DNA of 64,000 nucleotides from Croceicoccus bisphenolivorans (GCF_001634625.1 NZ_LRSE01000002.1:186001-250000), one strand, 5' to 3'. Positions 18,842 to 28,546 are shown, counted from the stretch's first letter. Notes: generated by a model not told the origin, from the sequence alone. Translations and numbers: made by a program.

Positions 18842-19461
18842 GCCAATTCCACGACTTGCGCGGCCAGCCGGTCCACTTCGGCGCGGTCGTGGCTTACGTA
18901 GAGGATCGGCAGGGCAAGATCGTCGCGGATGCGTTCGATCACTTGCAGGATGCCGTCGCGCCGGTTCTCGTCGAGCGAGGATAGCGGCTCGTCCATCAGC
19001 AATGCGCGCGGGCCGGACAGCAGCGCCCGCCCGATGGCCACGCGCTGCGCCTCTCCGCCGGACAGCGTGCGCGGTGTGCGATCCAGCAGGGCGGTGATGC
19101 CCAGGAAGTCCGCCGCTTCGGCCAGCGTCATGAAGCGTTGTGCGGGCGGCGCCAGCTTCCAGCCATAGGTAAGGTTGCCCTGCACCGACATGTGCGGGAA
19201 CAGGCGACCGTCCTGAAAGACATAGCCGCAACCGCGCCGTTCCGGCGGCAGGGCAATACCGGCAGCGGCATCGAACAGCGTCTCGCCAGCAACGCGGACA
19301 TGGCCCGACGATGGCCGGACAAGCCCGGCAACGACGTCGAGCACGGTGGTCTTGCCCACGCCGGAGGGGCCGAACAGGGCGGTAATGCCCGATGCGGGGG
19401 CGATGGTGACGCTGACCGTGCGGTCCCCGCGCGGCACCTCTATCGCAAGGTCAAAGGACAT
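18838..19461 (-). CDS. modC: Molybdate ABC transporter ATP-binding protein ModC (short)
   Basis: A 207-residue ABC ATPase energising molybdate import. Walker A is GPSGVGKTT, the signature LSGGEAQR, Walker B ALLMDEP, the D-loop SSLD and the H-loop histidine in YVSHD. It ends soon after the H-loop, lacking the C-terminal TOBE/Mop domain of the roughly 350-residue E. coli ModC. It starts at ATG 19461 inside the end of modB (11-base overlap), so it is translationally coupled to it. The truncation looks natural, since the stop is shared with modE. Confidence 0.93.
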   Translation of the reverse strand: MSFDLAIEVPRGDRTVSVTIAPASGITALFGPSGVGKTTVLDVVAGLVRPSSGHVRVAGETLFDAAAGIALPPERRGCGYVFQDGRLFPHMSVQGNLTYGWKLAPPAQRFMTLAEAADFLGITALLDRTPRTLSGGEAQRVAIGRALLSGPRALLMDEPLSSLDENRRDGILQVIERIRDDLALPILYVSHDRAEVDRLAAQVVELA

Positions 19462-20134
19462 GACGCCCGCCCTTGCGAACCAGCCATTCGGAAACCAGCA
19501 GCGCCGCCAGCGACAGTACGACGGAGGCGATGGCAAGGCGCGTGACGCTGTCCTCCGCCCCCGGCACCTGCAGCGCGGTATAGATCGCCAGCGGCAGCGT
19601 GCGCGTTTCCCCCGGTACGTTGGAAACGAACGTGATCGTCGCGCCGAATTCGCCCAGGCTGCGCGCAAAGCCCAGCACCATCGCCGCGCCAATGCCGGGC
19701 AGGGCCAGCGGCAGGGTGATCGTGGCGAAGGCACGCCATGCGGTTGCGCCCAGCGTGCGGGCCGCGCTTTCCAGCCTGCGGTCGATCGCTTCCAGCGACA
19801 GCCGGATCGCGCGCACCATCAGCGGCAGTGCCATGATCCCCGCCGCCAGCGCCGCGCCAGTCCAGCGGAACATCAGGGTCGTGCCGAACAGAGCTTGCAA
19901 CGCGCGCCCGCCCGCACCGGACTGGCCGAAAAACAGCAGCAGCAGCCAGCCCGTCACAACCGGCGGCAGCACCAGCGGCAAGTGGACCACGGTGTCCAGC
20001 AGCATCCGGCCCGCAAACCGCTTGCGCGCCAGCAACCACGCCAGCGCGAAAGCCAGTGGCAGGGTCAGCAGGATCGCCGCCGCCGCCACTTTCAGGGACA
20101 GGGCGATGATCGCCCATTCGGCGCCAGTGGGCAT
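19451..20134 (-). CDS. modB: Molybdate ABC transporter permease ModB
   Basis: A 227-residue inner-membrane permease with about five hydrophobic helices and the EAA-type loop contacting the ATPase (AARTLGATAWRAFATITLPLALPG). Length and the ending region SLGEFGATITFVSNVPGETRTLPLAIY are typical of ModB. Its start overlaps the modA stop (ATGA at 20131-20134 region), and its own end overlaps modC. The three genes therefore form one tightly coupled modABC operon. Confidence 0.95.
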   Translation of the reverse strand: MPTGAEWAIIALSLKVAAAAILLTLPLAFALAWLLARKRFAGRMLLDTVVHLPLVLPPVVTGWLLLLFFGQSGAGGRALQALFGTTLMFRWTGAALAAGIMALPLMVRAIRLSLEAIDRRLESAARTLGATAWRAFATITLPLALPGIGAAMVLGFARSLGEFGATITFVSNVPGETRTLPLAIYTALQVPGAEDSVTRLAIASVVLSLAALLVSEWLVRKGGRHVL

Positions 20135-20919
20135 CAGGGCTCTATCGCCGCCGTTGCCGGGCCGAAGCCGTGGCGGGCGAAGATCTCCTGCCCCTCTTCG
20201 GACAAGAGGAAGGCGCGAAACGGCTCTGCATCGGGGTTGCGCGAACGGGCAAGAATGGCCAGCGGATAGCGGATCGGCACGTGGCTTTCGTCAGGGAAAG
20301 TGCCGACCACGCGGACATTTTCATCGGCCTGCGCATCGCTGCCATAGACGATGCCCAACGGTGCATCGCCGCGCCCCACCAGCGCCAGCGCGGCGCGCAC
20401 GTCTGCGGTTTCGGCCACGCGGTCCTTTATTTCTTCCCATACGCCAAGGGTGATCAGCGAGCCCTTGGCATAGCGACCGGCGGGAACGGCGACCGGATCG
20501 GCCAGTGCCAGCCGACCCTCCCCGATAGCCTTGCGCCAGCCGCCCTTCGCGGGAAAAAAAGCGACCTCGCTGGCCAAGGGAGCGATCAGCACCAGCGAGT
20601 TGGTGGCAAGGTTCGCGCGCGATCCTTCGCGCAGGGATACTTCCTGATCCAGCCAGTCCATCCACTTCTCGTCAGCGGAAAGGAACACGTCCGCAGGCGC
20701 GCCGACCGCGACCTGCCGGGCCAGCGCGCCCGATCCGGCGAAGGACAGGACCGGTGCGGGATGCCCCTTCGCGGTCCATGCCGCGGCCGCGTCGGTCATC
20801 GCTTCCTGCGTGCTGGCGGCGGCAAGGACGAAGGGGCCGGTCGGCTCAGGATCCGACCCGCAGGCCGACAGGGCGAGAGCGAGGACGGGGGCGAGGAGAC
20901 AGGCAAGCAGCGATCGCAT
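20134..20919 (-). CDS. modA: Molybdate-binding lipoprotein ModA
   Basis: A 261-residue periplasmic oxyanion-binding protein delivering molybdate (or tungstate) to ModBC. The N terminus has a signal with lipobox LSAC (C20), suggesting lipid anchoring. Characteristic segments are LAAASTQEAMTDAA, SFAGSGALARQVAVGAPADVFLSAD and GDAPLGIVYGSDA. It is the first gene of modABC, and a ModE-like operator stands at 20935-20951. It follows the PccR-like gene on the same strand with only 45 bases between them. Confidence 0.95.
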   Translation of the reverse strand: MRSLLACLLAPVLALALSACGSDPEPTGPFVLAAASTQEAMTDAAAAWTAKGHPAPVLSFAGSGALARQVAVGAPADVFLSADEKWMDWLDQEVSLREGSRANLATNSLVLIAPLASEVAFFPAKGGWRKAIGEGRLALADPVAVPAGRYAKGSLITLGVWEEIKDRVAETADVRAALALVGRGDAPLGIVYGSDAQADENVRVVGTFPDESHVPIRYPLAILARSRNPDAEPFRAFLLSEEGQEIFARHGFGPATAAIEP

Positions 20920-20934
20920 GCCTGCCTGATAGCT

Positions 20935-20951
20935 ATATACGGCGGGATATA
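20935..20951 (-). promoter_or_regulatory. ModE-box candidate upstream of modA
   Basis: Plus-strand ATATA-CGGCGGG-ATATA, i.e. TATAT-N7-TATAT on the coding strand of modA. This agrees with the consensus TATAT-N7-TAYAT that I recall for E. coli ModE operators. It begins 15 bases upstream of the modA ATG. The modE-like gene at the far end of the same operon makes it a good candidate for molybdate-dependent repression. Confidence 0.78.
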
Positions 20952-20964
20952 AAAGAGGTGCAGG

Positions 20965-22368
20965 CTAGGCGATGTCGTATGGCACTGTCCCGCGCCGGTC
21001 GCGGTTGACGACAATGGCGCGGTCGCCGGGCGGAAAGGCGCGCTGGTCACAGTTCTCGCGCGGGCAGATGCGGCAACTGGTGCCGATGGGCGTGGCGGCG
21101 GCGCGGGCCGCGATGTCGAGGCCGTCGGCATAGATGAAGCTGGCGGCATGTTCCGCCTCGCACCCCAGCGCCACGGCAAAGCGGCGCGGCGGGCGGGCGA
21201 AGCTGCCCGATGGTTTCACCAGCCCCTTCGCCATCGACACATACCGCACCCCGTCCGGCATTTCGGCCAGCTGGGTCAGGATGCGGTCGGGAATGGCCAC
21301 TGCCTCGTGCACGATCCACAGCGGGCAGGCCCCGCCAAAGCGGGCGAACTGCAATGGCGTTGCCGAGTGTCGCTTGGTGATGTTGCCCGCCATGTCGACG
21401 CGGCAGAAGAAGAACGGCACCCCGCGCGCATCGGGCCGTTGCAGGGTGGAAAGCCGGTGGCAGGCCTGCTCGAAACTGACGGAGAAGCGCCGCGTCAGCC
21501 GGTCGATATCGTGGCGTTCGGCAAGGGCGGCGGTGCGGAACGATTCGTATGGCATCAGCAGCGCGCCGGCGGCATAATTGGCAAGGCCCACGGCCAGCAG
21601 GGCGGCGCTCGCCTCGCTTGCCAGTTCGGACATCGCGATCACCAGCGCGATTTCGTCCGCCAGGGCGACTTGCGCCAGTTGATGGGCAAGCTGGAACCGG
21701 CGCGTGGCGGCGGGCTGGGCAGCATCGAGCAGCAGGCGATAGCCGTCGAAAGAACGCAGCCGGTCGCCCTCTGCCATTGCCACGTCGAAGCCGTATTCGC
21801 GTTTGGCCAGCGCGGCCATCGCCTCGAACGACGGTGATGCGCCATCGCGGGCCAGCCGCTGCGCCAGCGCTTCGGCGGCGCGGTCGACCACGTCGATATA
21901 GTTGCCCGCATCGTGGAACCAGTCGCGCACTTCCTCCCACGGCAGGCGGCCCGCATCGTGCGAACCCGCGCCCAGCGCCTCGTCCAGCATCTGCAGCCGC
22001 TCGCCTGCGTCGCGATAGGCGCGGTGTAGCGCGACGAAGCGTTCGGCAAGGTGGGGCATCTGGCGAACGGCGCGGCTGGCCAGCCCTTCGTCCAGCGGCT
22101 GTGCGAAGATCGGATCGGAAGCCGCCTGCATCAGCGCCTCTGCCCGCGCGTCGCTGCTTTCGCCGGCGATATCCTCCCGCTCCATGCCGAAGCGGCGGGT
22201 CAGGGTGGCAAGGATCGGTGCGGTCAGCGGGCGCTCGTCATTCTCGATCTGCGAAAGGTAGGAGACGGAGATCGACAGCGCCTTGGCCAGATCGGCCTGC
22301 TTCATGCCGTGCCGGTCGCGCAGGGTGCGCACGGACTTGCCCGCGAAGATGCGTTGCGCCTTGCTCAT
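20965..22368 (-). CDS. pccR: ScfR/PccR-type propionyl-CoA carboxylase regulator
   Basis: A 467-residue transcription factor: N-terminal XRE-type helix-turn-helix (about 10-62, with MKQADLAKALSISVSYLSQIENDERP), a long central helical domain related to ImmA/IrrE-like short-chain fatty-acyl regulators, and a C-terminal cysteine cluster (SCRICPRENC). In this family (ScfR; R. sphaeroides PccR) the protein activates propionyl-CoA carboxylase. It is transcribed divergently from pccB, and TTTGCAAA sites sit between them, fitting that role. ATG 22368 is used. The symbol is by family and context; the inducing acyl-CoA is inferred. Confidence 0.85.
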   Translation of the reverse strand: MSKAQRIFAGKSVRTLRDRHGMKQADLAKALSISVSYLSQIENDERPLTAPILATLTRRFGMEREDIAGESSDARAEALMQAASDPIFAQPLDEGLASRAVRQMPHLAERFVALHRAYRDAGERLQMLDEALGAGSHDAGRLPWEEVRDWFHDAGNYIDVVDRAAEALAQRLARDGASPSFEAMAALAKREYGFDVAMAEGDRLRSFDGYRLLLDAAQPAATRRFQLAHQLAQVALADEIALVIAMSELASEASAALLAVGLANYAAGALLMPYESFRTAALAERHDIDRLTRRFSVSFEQACHRLSTLQRPDARGVPFFFCRVDMAGNITKRHSATPLQFARFGGACPLWIVHEAVAIPDRILTQLAEMPDGVRYVSMAKGLVKPSGSFARPPRRFAVALGCEAEHAASFIYADGLDIAARAAATPIGTSCRICPRENCDQRAFPPGDRAIVVNRDRRGTVPYDIA

Positions 22369-22396
22369 GGCGAGTGGTTTAGCGCTTCGCGAAAGT

Positions 22397-22427
22397 TTTG
22401 CAAAACCTTTAGAAAACATTTTGCAAA
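22397..22427. promoter_or_regulatory. Three phased TTTGCAAA-type operator sites
   Basis: TTTGCAAA occurs at 22397-22404 and 22420-22427, with a degenerate copy TTTAGAAA at 22408-22415 between them. Spacers are 3 and 4 bases, so the sites repeat at 11-12 bases, one helical turn. I recall paired TTTGCAAA with a 4-base spacer as the recognition motif of R. sphaeroides PccR. They lie 29 bases upstream of pccR and about 98 bases upstream of pccB, positioned to control both. Confidence 0.8.
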
Positions 22428-22524
22428 TTCACATTGGACACTGCGCGAACGGAGGCACATACGCTCGGTTCAACCGGCCCGCGCGTGCAGCGGGCACCCG
22501 GATACGGGGTAGAGGGAGCCGAGA

Positions 22525-24057
22525 ATGTCCGCCAATATCGCCGAAGTCGAACGTCGCCGCGCCGCTGCCAAACTGGGTGGCGGGCAGAAGCGGATCGACG
22601 CGCAGCACGCCAAGGGGCGCCTGACCGCGCGCGAACGGCTGGAAGTCCTGCTGGACGAGGACAGCTTCGAAGAAATCGACATGTACGTGGAACACAACTG
22701 CGTCGATTTCGGCATGGACGAAACGCATATTCCCGGTGACGGCGTCGTCACCGGCAGCGGCACGATCAACGGTCGCCTCGTCTATGTCTTCTCTCAGGAT
22801 TTCACCGTTTTCGGCGGCTCGCTTTCCGAACGCCATGCGCAGAAGATCTGCAAGGTGATGGACGCCGCAATGAAAGTCGGCGCGCCGGTCATCGGCCTCA
22901 ACGACAGCGGCGGCGCGCGCATTCAGGAAGGTGTCGCATCGCTGGGCGGCTATGCCGAGGTGTTCCAGCGCAACGTGCTGGCATCGGGCGTGGTGCCGCA
23001 GCTTTCGCTCATCATGGGGCCTTGCGCGGGCGGCGCGGTCTATTCCCCGTCGATGACCGACTTCATCTTCATGGTGGAGGACAGCAGCTACATGTTCGTC
23101 ACCGGCCCCGACGTGGTGAAGACGGTGACCAACGAGGTCGTGACGCAGGAAGAACTGGGCGGCGCATCGACGCACACCGTGAAGTCCGGCGTTGCCGATC
23201 TTGCGTGCGAAAACGACATCGTCGCCCTGCTGCGCGCGCGCGACTTCATGGACTTCCTGCCATCCTCCAACCGCGAGGACGTGCCCGAACGCCCGTCGAG
23301 CGATCCGTGGGACCGCATGGAGGACAGTCTCGACACGATCATTCCGGCCAACGCCAACCAGCCCTATGACATGCACGAAGTCATCCGGAAGACGGTGGAC
23401 GAGGGCGATTTCTTTGAAATCCAGCCCAAGCACGCGGCGAACATCATCTGCGGTTTCGGGCGAGTAGAGGGGCGCACTGTCGGTATCGTCGCGAACCAGC
23501 CGCTGGTGCTGGCAGGCGTGCTCGACATCAATTCGTCGAAGAAGGCGGCGCGGTTCGTGCGTTTCTGCGATGCGTTCAACATTCCGATCCTGACCTTCGT
23601 CGATGTTCCGGGCTTCCTTCCCGGCACCGCGCAGGAGCATAACGGCATCATCAAGCACGGCGCGAAACTGCTGTTCGCATATGCCGAGGCGACCGTGCCC
23701 AAGATCACCGTCATCACCCGCAAGGCATATGGCGGGGCATACGACGTCATGGCGTCGAAGCATCTTCGCGGCGATCTCAACTATGCATGGCCGACCGCCG
23801 AAATCGCGGTGATGGGCGCAAAGGGCGCGGTGGAGATCATCTTCCGGCAGGACCGCGACGATCCGGACAAGATCGCGCAGAAGACGAAGGAATACGAAGA
23901 CCGCTTCGCCAACCCCTTCGTCGCAGCAAGCAAGGGCTTTATCGACGAGGTGATCATGCCGCATTCGACAAGGCGGCGCATCGCGCTGGGCCTGCGCAAG
24001 TTGCGCAACAAGGCCTTGGAAAACCCCTGGAAGAAGCACGACAACATTCCGCTTTGA
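22525..24057 (+). CDS. pccB: Propionyl-CoA carboxylase beta subunit
   Basis: A 510-residue carboxyltransferase subunit, transferring CO2 from carboxybiotin to propionyl-CoA to give methylmalonyl-CoA. Two crotonase-like halves are visible with oxyanion-hole glycines ([20 protein letters not shown]; later [20 protein letters not shown] and the AYGGAYDVM segment). Length is that of PccB rather than AccD. ATG 22525 follows an AGAGGGAG ribosome site. It opens the plus-strand propionate run and is divergent from the PccR-like regulator. The biotin-carrying alpha subunit lies about 6 kb downstream. Confidence 0.96.
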   Translation: MSANIAEVERRRAAAKLGGGQKRIDAQHAKGRLTARERLEVLLDEDSFEEIDMYVEHNCVDFGMDETHIPGDGVVTGSGTINGRLVYVFSQDFTVFGGSLSERHAQKICKVMDAAMKVGAPVIGLNDSGGARIQEGVASLGGYAEVFQRNVLASGVVPQLSLIMGPCAGGAVYSPSMTDFIFMVEDSSYMFVTGPDVVKTVTNEVVTQEELGGASTHTVKSGVADLACENDIVALLRARDFMDFLPSSNREDVPERPSSDPWDRMEDSLDTIIPANANQPYDMHEVIRKTVDEGDFFEIQPKHAANIICGFGRVEGRTVGIVANQPLVLAGVLDINSSKKAARFVRFCDAFNIPILTFVDVPGFLPGTAQEHNGIIKHGAKLLFAYAEATVPKITVITRKAYGGAYDVMASKHLRGDLNYAWPTAEIAVMGAKGAVEIIFRQDRDDPDKIAQKTKEYEDRFANPFVAASKGFIDEVIMPHSTRRRIALGLRKLRNKALENPWKKHDNIPL

Positions 24058-24183
24058 CCCGGCGCAATGCGCCATCGCCCGAGTTGGGAGCAGGAACGCC
24101 CCACTGGCGAACTCCGCCGGCGCGTCGCTTCAATGCCATGAGGGCAGGATGGCGCTGGAATCAGGTTTCGAAAGGTGATTGCA

Positions 24184-24663
24184 ATGGGTGACTACAAGGC
24201 AACCGTGCGCTGGCAGATCCGCGACGGCGAGGTTTTCACGACCAACCGCTACAGCCGCGCGCACCACTGGCATTTCGATGGCGGCGCGGTCGTGCCCGGA
24301 TCGGCGGCTCCCGGCTACCTTCCGGCGGCGCTGATCGACGAGAGCGCCGTCGATCCCGAAGAGGCGTTGCTGGCTGCGGCGGCGAGCTGCCACATGCTCT
24401 ACTTCCTGGCCTATGCCGCCAAGGACGGGTTCTCGATAGAGAGCTACACGGACGAGACTGTCGGCCATGTCGAAAAGAACGAGGCTGGCGATCCGTGGGT
24501 TGCCACCGTGGTGCTGCGCCCCGACGCGCGTTTCGTGGGCGAAAAGCTGCCCACCCGCGCAGAGATCGACGAACTGCACTACCGTTCGCACAAGTCCTGC
24601 ATCATCGCGAACTCGCTGAAGAGCGCGATGACCATCGAACCCGTTTATGGAGGCGCCGCATGA
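24184..24663 (+). CDS. OsmC-family protein
   Basis: A 159-residue OsmC/Ohr-superfamily protein, typically thiol-dependent hydroperoxide reductases. The two expected cysteines are present: one in LAAAASCHMLYF and one in SHKSCIIANS. ATG 24184 has AAGGTG about 7 bases upstream. Its stop overlaps the start of the epimerase gene (ATGA, 24660-24663), so it belongs to the propionate operon. A detoxifying role linked to acyl-CoA metabolism is possible but only inferred from position. Confidence 0.85.
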   Translation: MGDYKATVRWQIRDGEVFTTNRYSRAHHWHFDGGAVVPGSAAPGYLPAALIDESAVDPEEALLAAAASCHMLYFLAYAAKDGFSIESYTDETVGHVEKNEAGDPWVATVVLRPDARFVGEKLPTRAEIDELHYRSHKSCIIANSLKSAMTIEPVYGGAA

Positions 24664-25127
24664 CACTGGCCATGAAGCTGGGACGCATGAACCACCTCGG
24701 CTATGCCGTGCCCGACATGGATGTCGCCATCGCGCATTACCGCGACGTGATGGGTGCCGAAGTTATCACCGAACCCTTCGACCTGCCCGAACAGGGCGTG
24801 AAGGTCTGTTTCGTGAACACGCCCGGATTTGGGCAGGGCCATGACGGTACCCACGGCACGCAAGTCGAACTGCTTAGCCCACTGGACGAAAACTCACCGG
24901 TCGCGGGCTTCATTGCCAAGAACCCGCTGGGCGGGCAGCATCACGTCTGTTTCGAAGTGCCCGACATCGCCGCCGCGCGCGAATATTTCGAAGGGATCGG
25001 CAAGCGCATCCTGGGCCCCACGCGTATCGGCGCGCACGGCACGCCGATTTTCTTCGTCCACCCGAAGGACATGATGGGCATGCTGACCGAGATCATGGAA
25101 ACCCCGAAGGACGGGGCCGCGCACTGA
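24660..25127 (+). CDS. mce: Methylmalonyl-CoA epimerase
   Basis: A 155-residue protein of the vicinal-oxygen-chelate fold, interconverting (S)- and (R)-methylmalonyl-CoA between PCC and the mutase. Characteristic parts are LGRMNHLGYAVPDMDVAIAHYRD, the GQHHVCFEVPDI metal-binding strand and MMGMLTEIME at the end. Length is normal. It overlaps osmC upstream (ATGA) and the hydratase-like gene downstream (TGATG at 25125-25129). Its place between pccB and mcm agrees fully with the function. Confidence 0.94.
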   Translation: MTLAMKLGRMNHLGYAVPDMDVAIAHYRDVMGAEVITEPFDLPEQGVKVCFVNTPGFGQGHDGTHGTQVELLSPLDENSPVAGFIAKNPLGGQHHVCFEVPDIAAAREYFEGIGKRILGPTRIGAHGTPIFFVHPKDMMGMLTEIMETPKDGAAH

Positions 25128-25915
25128 TGTCCTACGACTTCATCACGTCCACCACCGAAGGCGCGGTCACGACGCTGGCTCTGGCGCGGCCGGACAAGCT
25201 CAATGCGATCACGCCCAACGTCTTTGCCGAACTGACCGCCGCGATCGAAGCGGGGCTGGCGGCCGGCACGCGCGCATTCGTGCTGACGGGCGAAGGGCGT
25301 GCATTCTGTTCGGGTGCGGACCTGATGCCCGACGGTGCGGGTTACGATGGCCTGCCCGAAGACCTCGGTCGGATCATCGATGAACACTACAACCCCTTCA
25401 CGAAGCTGCTGATGGACCTGCCGGTGCCGCTTGTCACCGCGATCAACGGACCGGCTGTGGGCGCGGGGCTCAGCCTTGCGCTGGCGGGCGACATCGCGGT
25501 GATGGCAAAGGGTGCGTACCTGCTGCTGGCCTTCGTCAACATCGGCCTTGTGCCCGATGCGGGCGCGACATGGCTGGTTGCATCCAGCGTCGGGCGGCAG
25601 CGGGCGATGAAGATGGCGCTGCTGGGCGAAAAGATATCGGCGGACGATGCACTGGCCATCGGCCTTGTCGCCGAAGTGGCCGACGACGATGCGGCGCTTG
25701 CCCGCGCGCAGGAAATTGCGGCGCGGCTGGCGGCTGGCCCTTCGAAGGCCATCGGCATGATCCGCCGGCAGGTGAACGCCGCGGTCGAACAGTCGCTGGC
25801 AGACAGCCTCGACACCGAACGGGACAACCAGCGCGCGGCTGGCTTTACCAAGGACTTCAAGGAAGCGATCGCCGCATTCGGCGAGAAGCGCAAACCCCAA
25901 TTCAAGGGCCGCTGA
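25127..25915 (+). CDS. Enoyl-CoA hydratase/isomerase family protein
   Basis: A 262-residue crotonase-fold protein. The oxyanion-hole segments are FSGADLM and [18 protein letters not shown]. In the catalytic region it has [12 protein letters not shown], with Asp where classical hydratases have Glu; this resembles PaaG-type isomerases, so the reaction may be an isomerisation rather than hydration. It overlaps mce by one base and precedes mcm by 19 bases. A role in supplying or handling acyl-CoA for the propionate route is plausible, not shown. Confidence 0.88.
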   Translation: MSYDFITSTTEGAVTTLALARPDKLNAITPNVFAELTAAIEAGLAAGTRAFVLTGEGRAFCSGADLMPDGAGYDGLPEDLGRIIDEHYNPFTKLLMDLPVPLVTAINGPAVGAGLSLALAGDIAVMAKGAYLLLAFVNIGLVPDAGATWLVASSVGRQRAMKMALLGEKISADDALAIGLVAEVADDDAALARAQEIAARLAAGPSKAIGMIRRQVNAAVEQSLADSLDTERDNQRAAGFTKDFKEAIAAFGEKRKPQFKGR

Positions 25916-25934
25916 GGCTGCTGAAGGACCGGAC

Positions 25935-28085
25935 ATGACCTACAAGACGCTGAACGACTGGCAGGCCCTTGCCGACAAGGAAGTCAAGGGCAAGGACCTT
26001 ACCTGGCACACGCCGGAAGGGATCGACGTCAAGCCTCTCTATACAGAAGCCGATCTCGAAGGCTGGGATCCGGGGCTTCCCGGTTTCGCCCCGTTCACGC
26101 GCGGCGTGAAGGCATCGATGTATGCGGGCCGTCCGTGGACCATCCGCCAGTACGCGGGCTTCTCCACTGCCGAAGAGTCCAACGCATTCTATCGCCGCAA
26201 CCTTGCCGCGGGGCAGAAGGGGCTTTCGGTCGCGTTCGACCTTGCGACGCACCGCGGCTACGATTCAGACCATCCGCGCGTCGTGGGCGACGTCGGCAAG
26301 GCGGGCGTTGCGATCGACAGCGTCGAGGACATGAAGATCCTGTTCGACCAGATCCCGCTGGGCGAAATGAGCGTGTCGATGACGATGAACGGCGCGGTGA
26401 TCCCGTGCCTTGCCTTCTACATCATCGCGGCAGAGGAACAGGGCGTGTCGCCCGACCAGCTGACCGGGACCATCCAGAACGACATCCTGAAGGAGTTCAT
26501 GGTCCGCAACACGTATATCTATCCGCCCGAACCCAGCATGCGGATCATTTCGGACATCTTCGCCTACACGGCGGACCACATGCCGAAGTTCAACTCCATC
26601 TCGATCTCCGGCTACCACATGCAGGAAGCCGGTGCGACGCAGGTGCAGGAGCTGGCGTTCACCATCGCCGACGGCATGGAATACGTGAAGTACGGCGTGG
26701 CCAGCGGTCTCGACATCGACAAGTTTGCGGGGCGCCTGTCGTTCTTCTTCGCCATCGGCATGAACTTCTTCATGGAAATCGCCAAGCTGCGTGCGGCCCG
26801 TACGCTGTGGCACCGCGCGATGACCGAACTTGGCGCGAAGTCCGAACGGTCGAAGATGCTGCGCACCCACTGCCAGACGAGCGGTGTCAGCCTGACGGAA
26901 CAGGACCCGTACAACAACGTCATGCGCACCACGATCGAGGCGATGGCCGCGATGCTGGGCGGCACGCAGTCGCTTCACACCAACGCGCTGGACGAAGCCA
27001 TCGCGCTGCCCACCGACTTTTCCGCCCGCATCGCGCGCAACACGCAGATCGTGATCCAGGAAGAAACGGGCATGACCAACGTGGTCGATCCGCTTGGCGG
27101 TTCCTACTACGTCGAGGCGCTGACCAAGGCGCTGGTCGATGACGCGTGGTCGATTATCGAGCGTGTGCAGTCCGAAGGCGGCATGGCCAAGGCGGTGGAC
27201 GCCGGCTGGCCCAAGGCGATGATCGAGGAAGCCGCCGCCGCCCGCCAGGCCCGCGTCGACAAGGGCGATGACGTCATCGTCGGCGTCAACAAGTTCCGCC
27301 TGAAGGACGAGGACCAGATCGAGACGCTGGACATCGACAACACCGCCGTCCGGCAGGCCCAGATCGCGCGGCTGGAAAAGATGCGCGCCACCCGTGACGA
27401 GGCGAAGTGTCAGGCGGCACTGAAGGCCCTGCGCGAAGGTGCGGCGGGGACGGGCAACCTGCTCGCGCTCGCTGTCGATGCCGCGCGCGAACGCGCGAGC
27501 CTTGGCGAGATTTCGGACGCGATGGAATCAGCCTTCGGTCGCTACGACACGATGCCGCGTCCGGTGAAGGGCATTTATGGCGCGGCCTATGCCGGGGACA
27601 GCCGCTATCAGGCGGTTTGCGACGGTGTCGATGCCGTGGCGCGCCGCCTTGGCCGCAAGCCGAAGGTGATGATCGCCAAGATGGGGCAGGACGGGCACGA
27701 TCGCGGTGCGAACGTGATTGCCAGCGCCTTTGCCGACATGGGTTTTGATGTCGTTTCCGGCCCGCTGTTCCAGACCCCGTCCGAAACGCGCGACATGGCG
27801 CTGGAAAACGGCGTGGACCTGATCGGCGCGTCTTCACTGGCGGCGGGTCACAAGACGCTGATCCCCGAACTGATCAACCTGCTGAAGCAGGCAGGCCGCG
27901 CGGATATCAAGGTAACCGCTGGCGGCGTGATCCCGCCCAGCGATTACCAGTACCTGCGCGATGCGGGGGTTCAGGGCATCTACGGTCCCGGCTCCAACGT
28001 GGTGGAATGCGCCGCCGACTTGTTGCGCCTGCTGGGGCACAACATGCCGCCTGCCGGTGAGGAACTCAACGAGGCGGCAGAGTAA
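25935..28085 (+). CDS. scpA: Methylmalonyl-CoA mutase (B12-dependent)
   Basis: A 716-residue adenosylcobalamin-dependent mutase converting (R)-methylmalonyl-CoA to succinyl-CoA. The N-terminal TIM-barrel catalytic domain contains [11 protein letters not shown] and [10 protein letters not shown]. The C-terminal B12 domain (about 575-705) has the DxHxxG motif GQDGHDRG with ligand H588. It is a single-chain enzyme like E. coli ScpA. An AAGGA site precedes ATG 25935. The gene ends at TAA overlapping the next start (TAATG). The G-protein chaperone (MeaB/ArgK) that protects this enzyme is not in the window. Confidence 0.97.
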   Translation: MTYKTLNDWQALADKEVKGKDLTWHTPEGIDVKPLYTEADLEGWDPGLPGFAPFTRGVKASMYAGRPWTIRQYAGFSTAEESNAFYRRNLAAGQKGLSVAFDLATHRGYDSDHPRVVGDVGKAGVAIDSVEDMKILFDQIPLGEMSVSMTMNGAVIPCLAFYIIAAEEQGVSPDQLTGTIQNDILKEFMVRNTYIYPPEPSMRIISDIFAYTADHMPKFNSISISGYHMQEAGATQVQELAFTIADGMEYVKYGVASGLDIDKFAGRLSFFFAIGMNFFMEIAKLRAARTLWHRAMTELGAKSERSKMLRTHCQTSGVSLTEQDPYNNVMRTTIEAMAAMLGGTQSLHTNALDEAIALPTDFSARIARNTQIVIQEETGMTNVVDPLGGSYYVEALTKALVDDAWSIIERVQSEGGMAKAVDAGWPKAMIEEAAAARQARVDKGDDVIVGVNKFRLKDEDQIETLDIDNTAVRQAQIARLEKMRATRDEAKCQAALKALREGAAGTGNLLALAVDAARERASLGEISDAMESAFGRYDTMPRPVKGIYGAAYAGDSRYQAVCDGVDAVARRLGRKPKVMIAKMGQDGHDRGANVIASAFADMGFDVVSGPLFQTPSETRDMALENGVDLIGASSLAAGHKTLIPELINLLKQAGRADIKVTAGGVIPPSDYQYLRDAGVQGIYGPGSNVVECAADLLRLLGHNMPPAGEELNEAAE

Positions 28086-28546
28086 TGAGCGGCCAGTCGC
28101 ACATGGGATTTTTCTGGATCGCGGCGATGATGTTCGTCGCGGGGCTGGGGATTCCCGTGTTCGCGGCGCTCAATTCGTCGCTGGGCCAGCAACTGGGCGG
28201 GCCGATCGCGGCAACCGCTGCGGCTTTCGCGGTGGGTTTTGCCGTGGCGCTGATCCTCTTGGCGATAAACGGCTTGCCCGCGCGCGAAACGCTGCAATTC
28301 GACCGGCCATGGATCTGGATGGGCGCGGTTTTCATCCTGTTCTACGCCGCCAGCGTGTCGTTTGCCGCCCCGCGCATCGGAGTGGGCAATGCGATCTTCT
28401 TCGTGTTGCTGGGGCAACTGGTCGCGGCGGCGGCGATCGACCATTTCGGCTGGCTGGGCGCCATGCCCTCTGCCCTGACCGCGCGCCGCCTGCTGGGCAT
28501 CGCGGTCATGGTGCTGGGCGTATATTTGGCGAGGAAGCCGCTGTGA
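28085..28546 (+). CDS. YdcZ/DUF606-family DMT membrane protein
   Basis: A 153-residue protein with about five hydrophobic helices, matching the small DMT-superfamily YdcZ (DUF606) group, exemplified by the segment GIPVFAALNSSLGQQLGGPIAA at the N terminus and a final helix before ARKPL. These are presumed transporters with unknown substrates. The start overlaps the mutase stop (TAATG) and the end overlaps the next start (GTGA), so it is co-translated with the propionate genes. Transport of a related short-chain acid is a speculation only. Confidence 0.82.
   Translation: MSGQSHMGFFWIAAMMFVAGLGIPVFAALNSSLGQQLGGPIAATAAAFAVGFAVALILLAINGLPARETLQFDRPWIWMGAVFILFYAASVSFAAPRIGVGNAIFFVLLGQLVAAAAIDHFGWLGAMPSALTARRLLGIAVMVLGVYLARKPL

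Noticed and set aside
25916-25934. Cobalamin riboswitch before the mutase gene
   Set aside because: Only 19 bases separate the genes, with no room for a B12 riboswitch.
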